From Kitasatospora albolonga (GTDB lineage: Bacteria; Actinomycetota; Actinomycetes; Streptomycetales; Streptomycetaceae): a stretch of DNA of 64,000 bases. The notes under the pieces are model-generated. The model was not told the origin of the DNA. It worked only from the letters and a program-made list of their open reading frames with translations, and made no database searches. The translations under genes were made by a program, and so were the position numbers. Shown here piece by piece: positions 63,815 to 64,000 of the stretch. The stretch is from the NCBI GenBank assembly GCA_002082585.1, contig CP020563.1, forward strand, positions 6,256,001-6,320,000, written 5' to 3'. Each line of letters starts with the position of its first letter. Position 1 is the first letter of the stretch.

Positions 63815-64000
63815 TCAGGCGCCCAGCCAGGACCCGAAGCTGAGGAAGGTCTCCGGTAGCTGGCGCTTGGCCGCCTCCAGCCCGGTGTACGTCTCCCGTA
63901 CGGTCTGGTGGTACCTCGCCTGCTGCGGCGCGATCCGGCGAGCCAGCAGCAGATTCCGGAAGCTGTCGTCGAGCGAGCCGTCCCACATCTGCGCCCGCGC
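63815..64000 (-). CDS. Unidentified protein, C-terminal 61 residues (truncated by window)
   Basis: The frame enters from the right edge (ARAQMWDGSLDDSFRNLL, then helical ARRIAPQQARYHQTVRETYTG) and stops at 63815. Codon use is Streptomyces-like and a terminator follows. Not recognised; nothing can be said of the missing N terminus. Confidence 0.6.
   Translation of the reverse strand, partial: ARAQMWDGSLDDSFRNLLLARRIAPQQARYHQTVRETYTGLEAAKRQLPETFLSFGSWLGA

Overview
The window is chromosomal DNA of a Streptomyces species. The evidence is very high G+C with strong third-position GC bias, frequent GTG and TTG starts, many 4-base start/stop overlaps, an actinobacterial rRNA operon without spacer tRNA, and a gene order (ESX cluster, rpsO-pnp, dapB, thyX, dapA, rnj, rrn, osaC/osaA/osaB, ftsK, rimO, pgsA, cinA, clgR, dps) that I recall from the S. 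coelicolor SCO57xx region. No species call is made.

Layout. 1-2.4 kb: 3' end of an XdhC-like gene, then a convergent, overlapping MFS exporter with its coupled ArsR/HTH_20 regulator, preceded by a striking four-half-site operator. 2.5-8.5 kb: a five-gene peptide (Opp/Dpp-type) ABC importer read leftward, almost fully translationally coupled, with a binding protein that looks membrane-anchored at its C terminus. 8.7-28.1 kb: a type VII (ESX) secretion locus. It holds a MinD/ParA-like ATPase (apparently broken by two +1 shifts in C runs), a DUF397 protein, an unknown protein coupled to eccE, eccE, divergent eccB-mycP, an accessory operon (helical protein, WXG-domain protein, second mycosin, two WXG100 proteins), eccC, and divergent eccD. 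The eccC-eccD gap carries a 16-bp palindrome and five tandem ~21-bp repeats.

28.2-38.6 kb: housekeeping genes for RNA decay and biosynthesis: rpsO-pnp, an M16 peptidase, dapB, a small membrane protein, two leftward membrane proteins, thyX, dapA and rnj (RNase J, TTG start). 38.5-44.7 kb: rrn operon 16S-23S-5S with repeated promoter boxes, boxA copies and a 23S processing stem, followed by tRNA-Thr(GGT).

44.7-54.1 kb: osmoadaptation module: OsaC (anti-sigma-like ATPase, PAS, GAF and PP2C phosphatase) divergent from OsaA (hybrid histidine kinase with ten HAMP-type repeats at an exact 276-bp period) and OsaB (receiver plus coiled coil). 54.3-62.6 kb: ftsK, a RodZ-like protein, rimO-pgsA-cinA (start/stop overlaps), clgR and a Dps protein. 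62.8-64 kb: an accessory-looking end with an XRE regulator, three overlapping tiny cysteine-rich ORFs on the other strand and the 3' end of one more leftward gene.

The strongest candidates for new biology are in the ESX locus (repeat array, unknown coupled proteins, second mycosin, MinD-like ATPase) and in the tiny cysteine-rich operon at the right edge.
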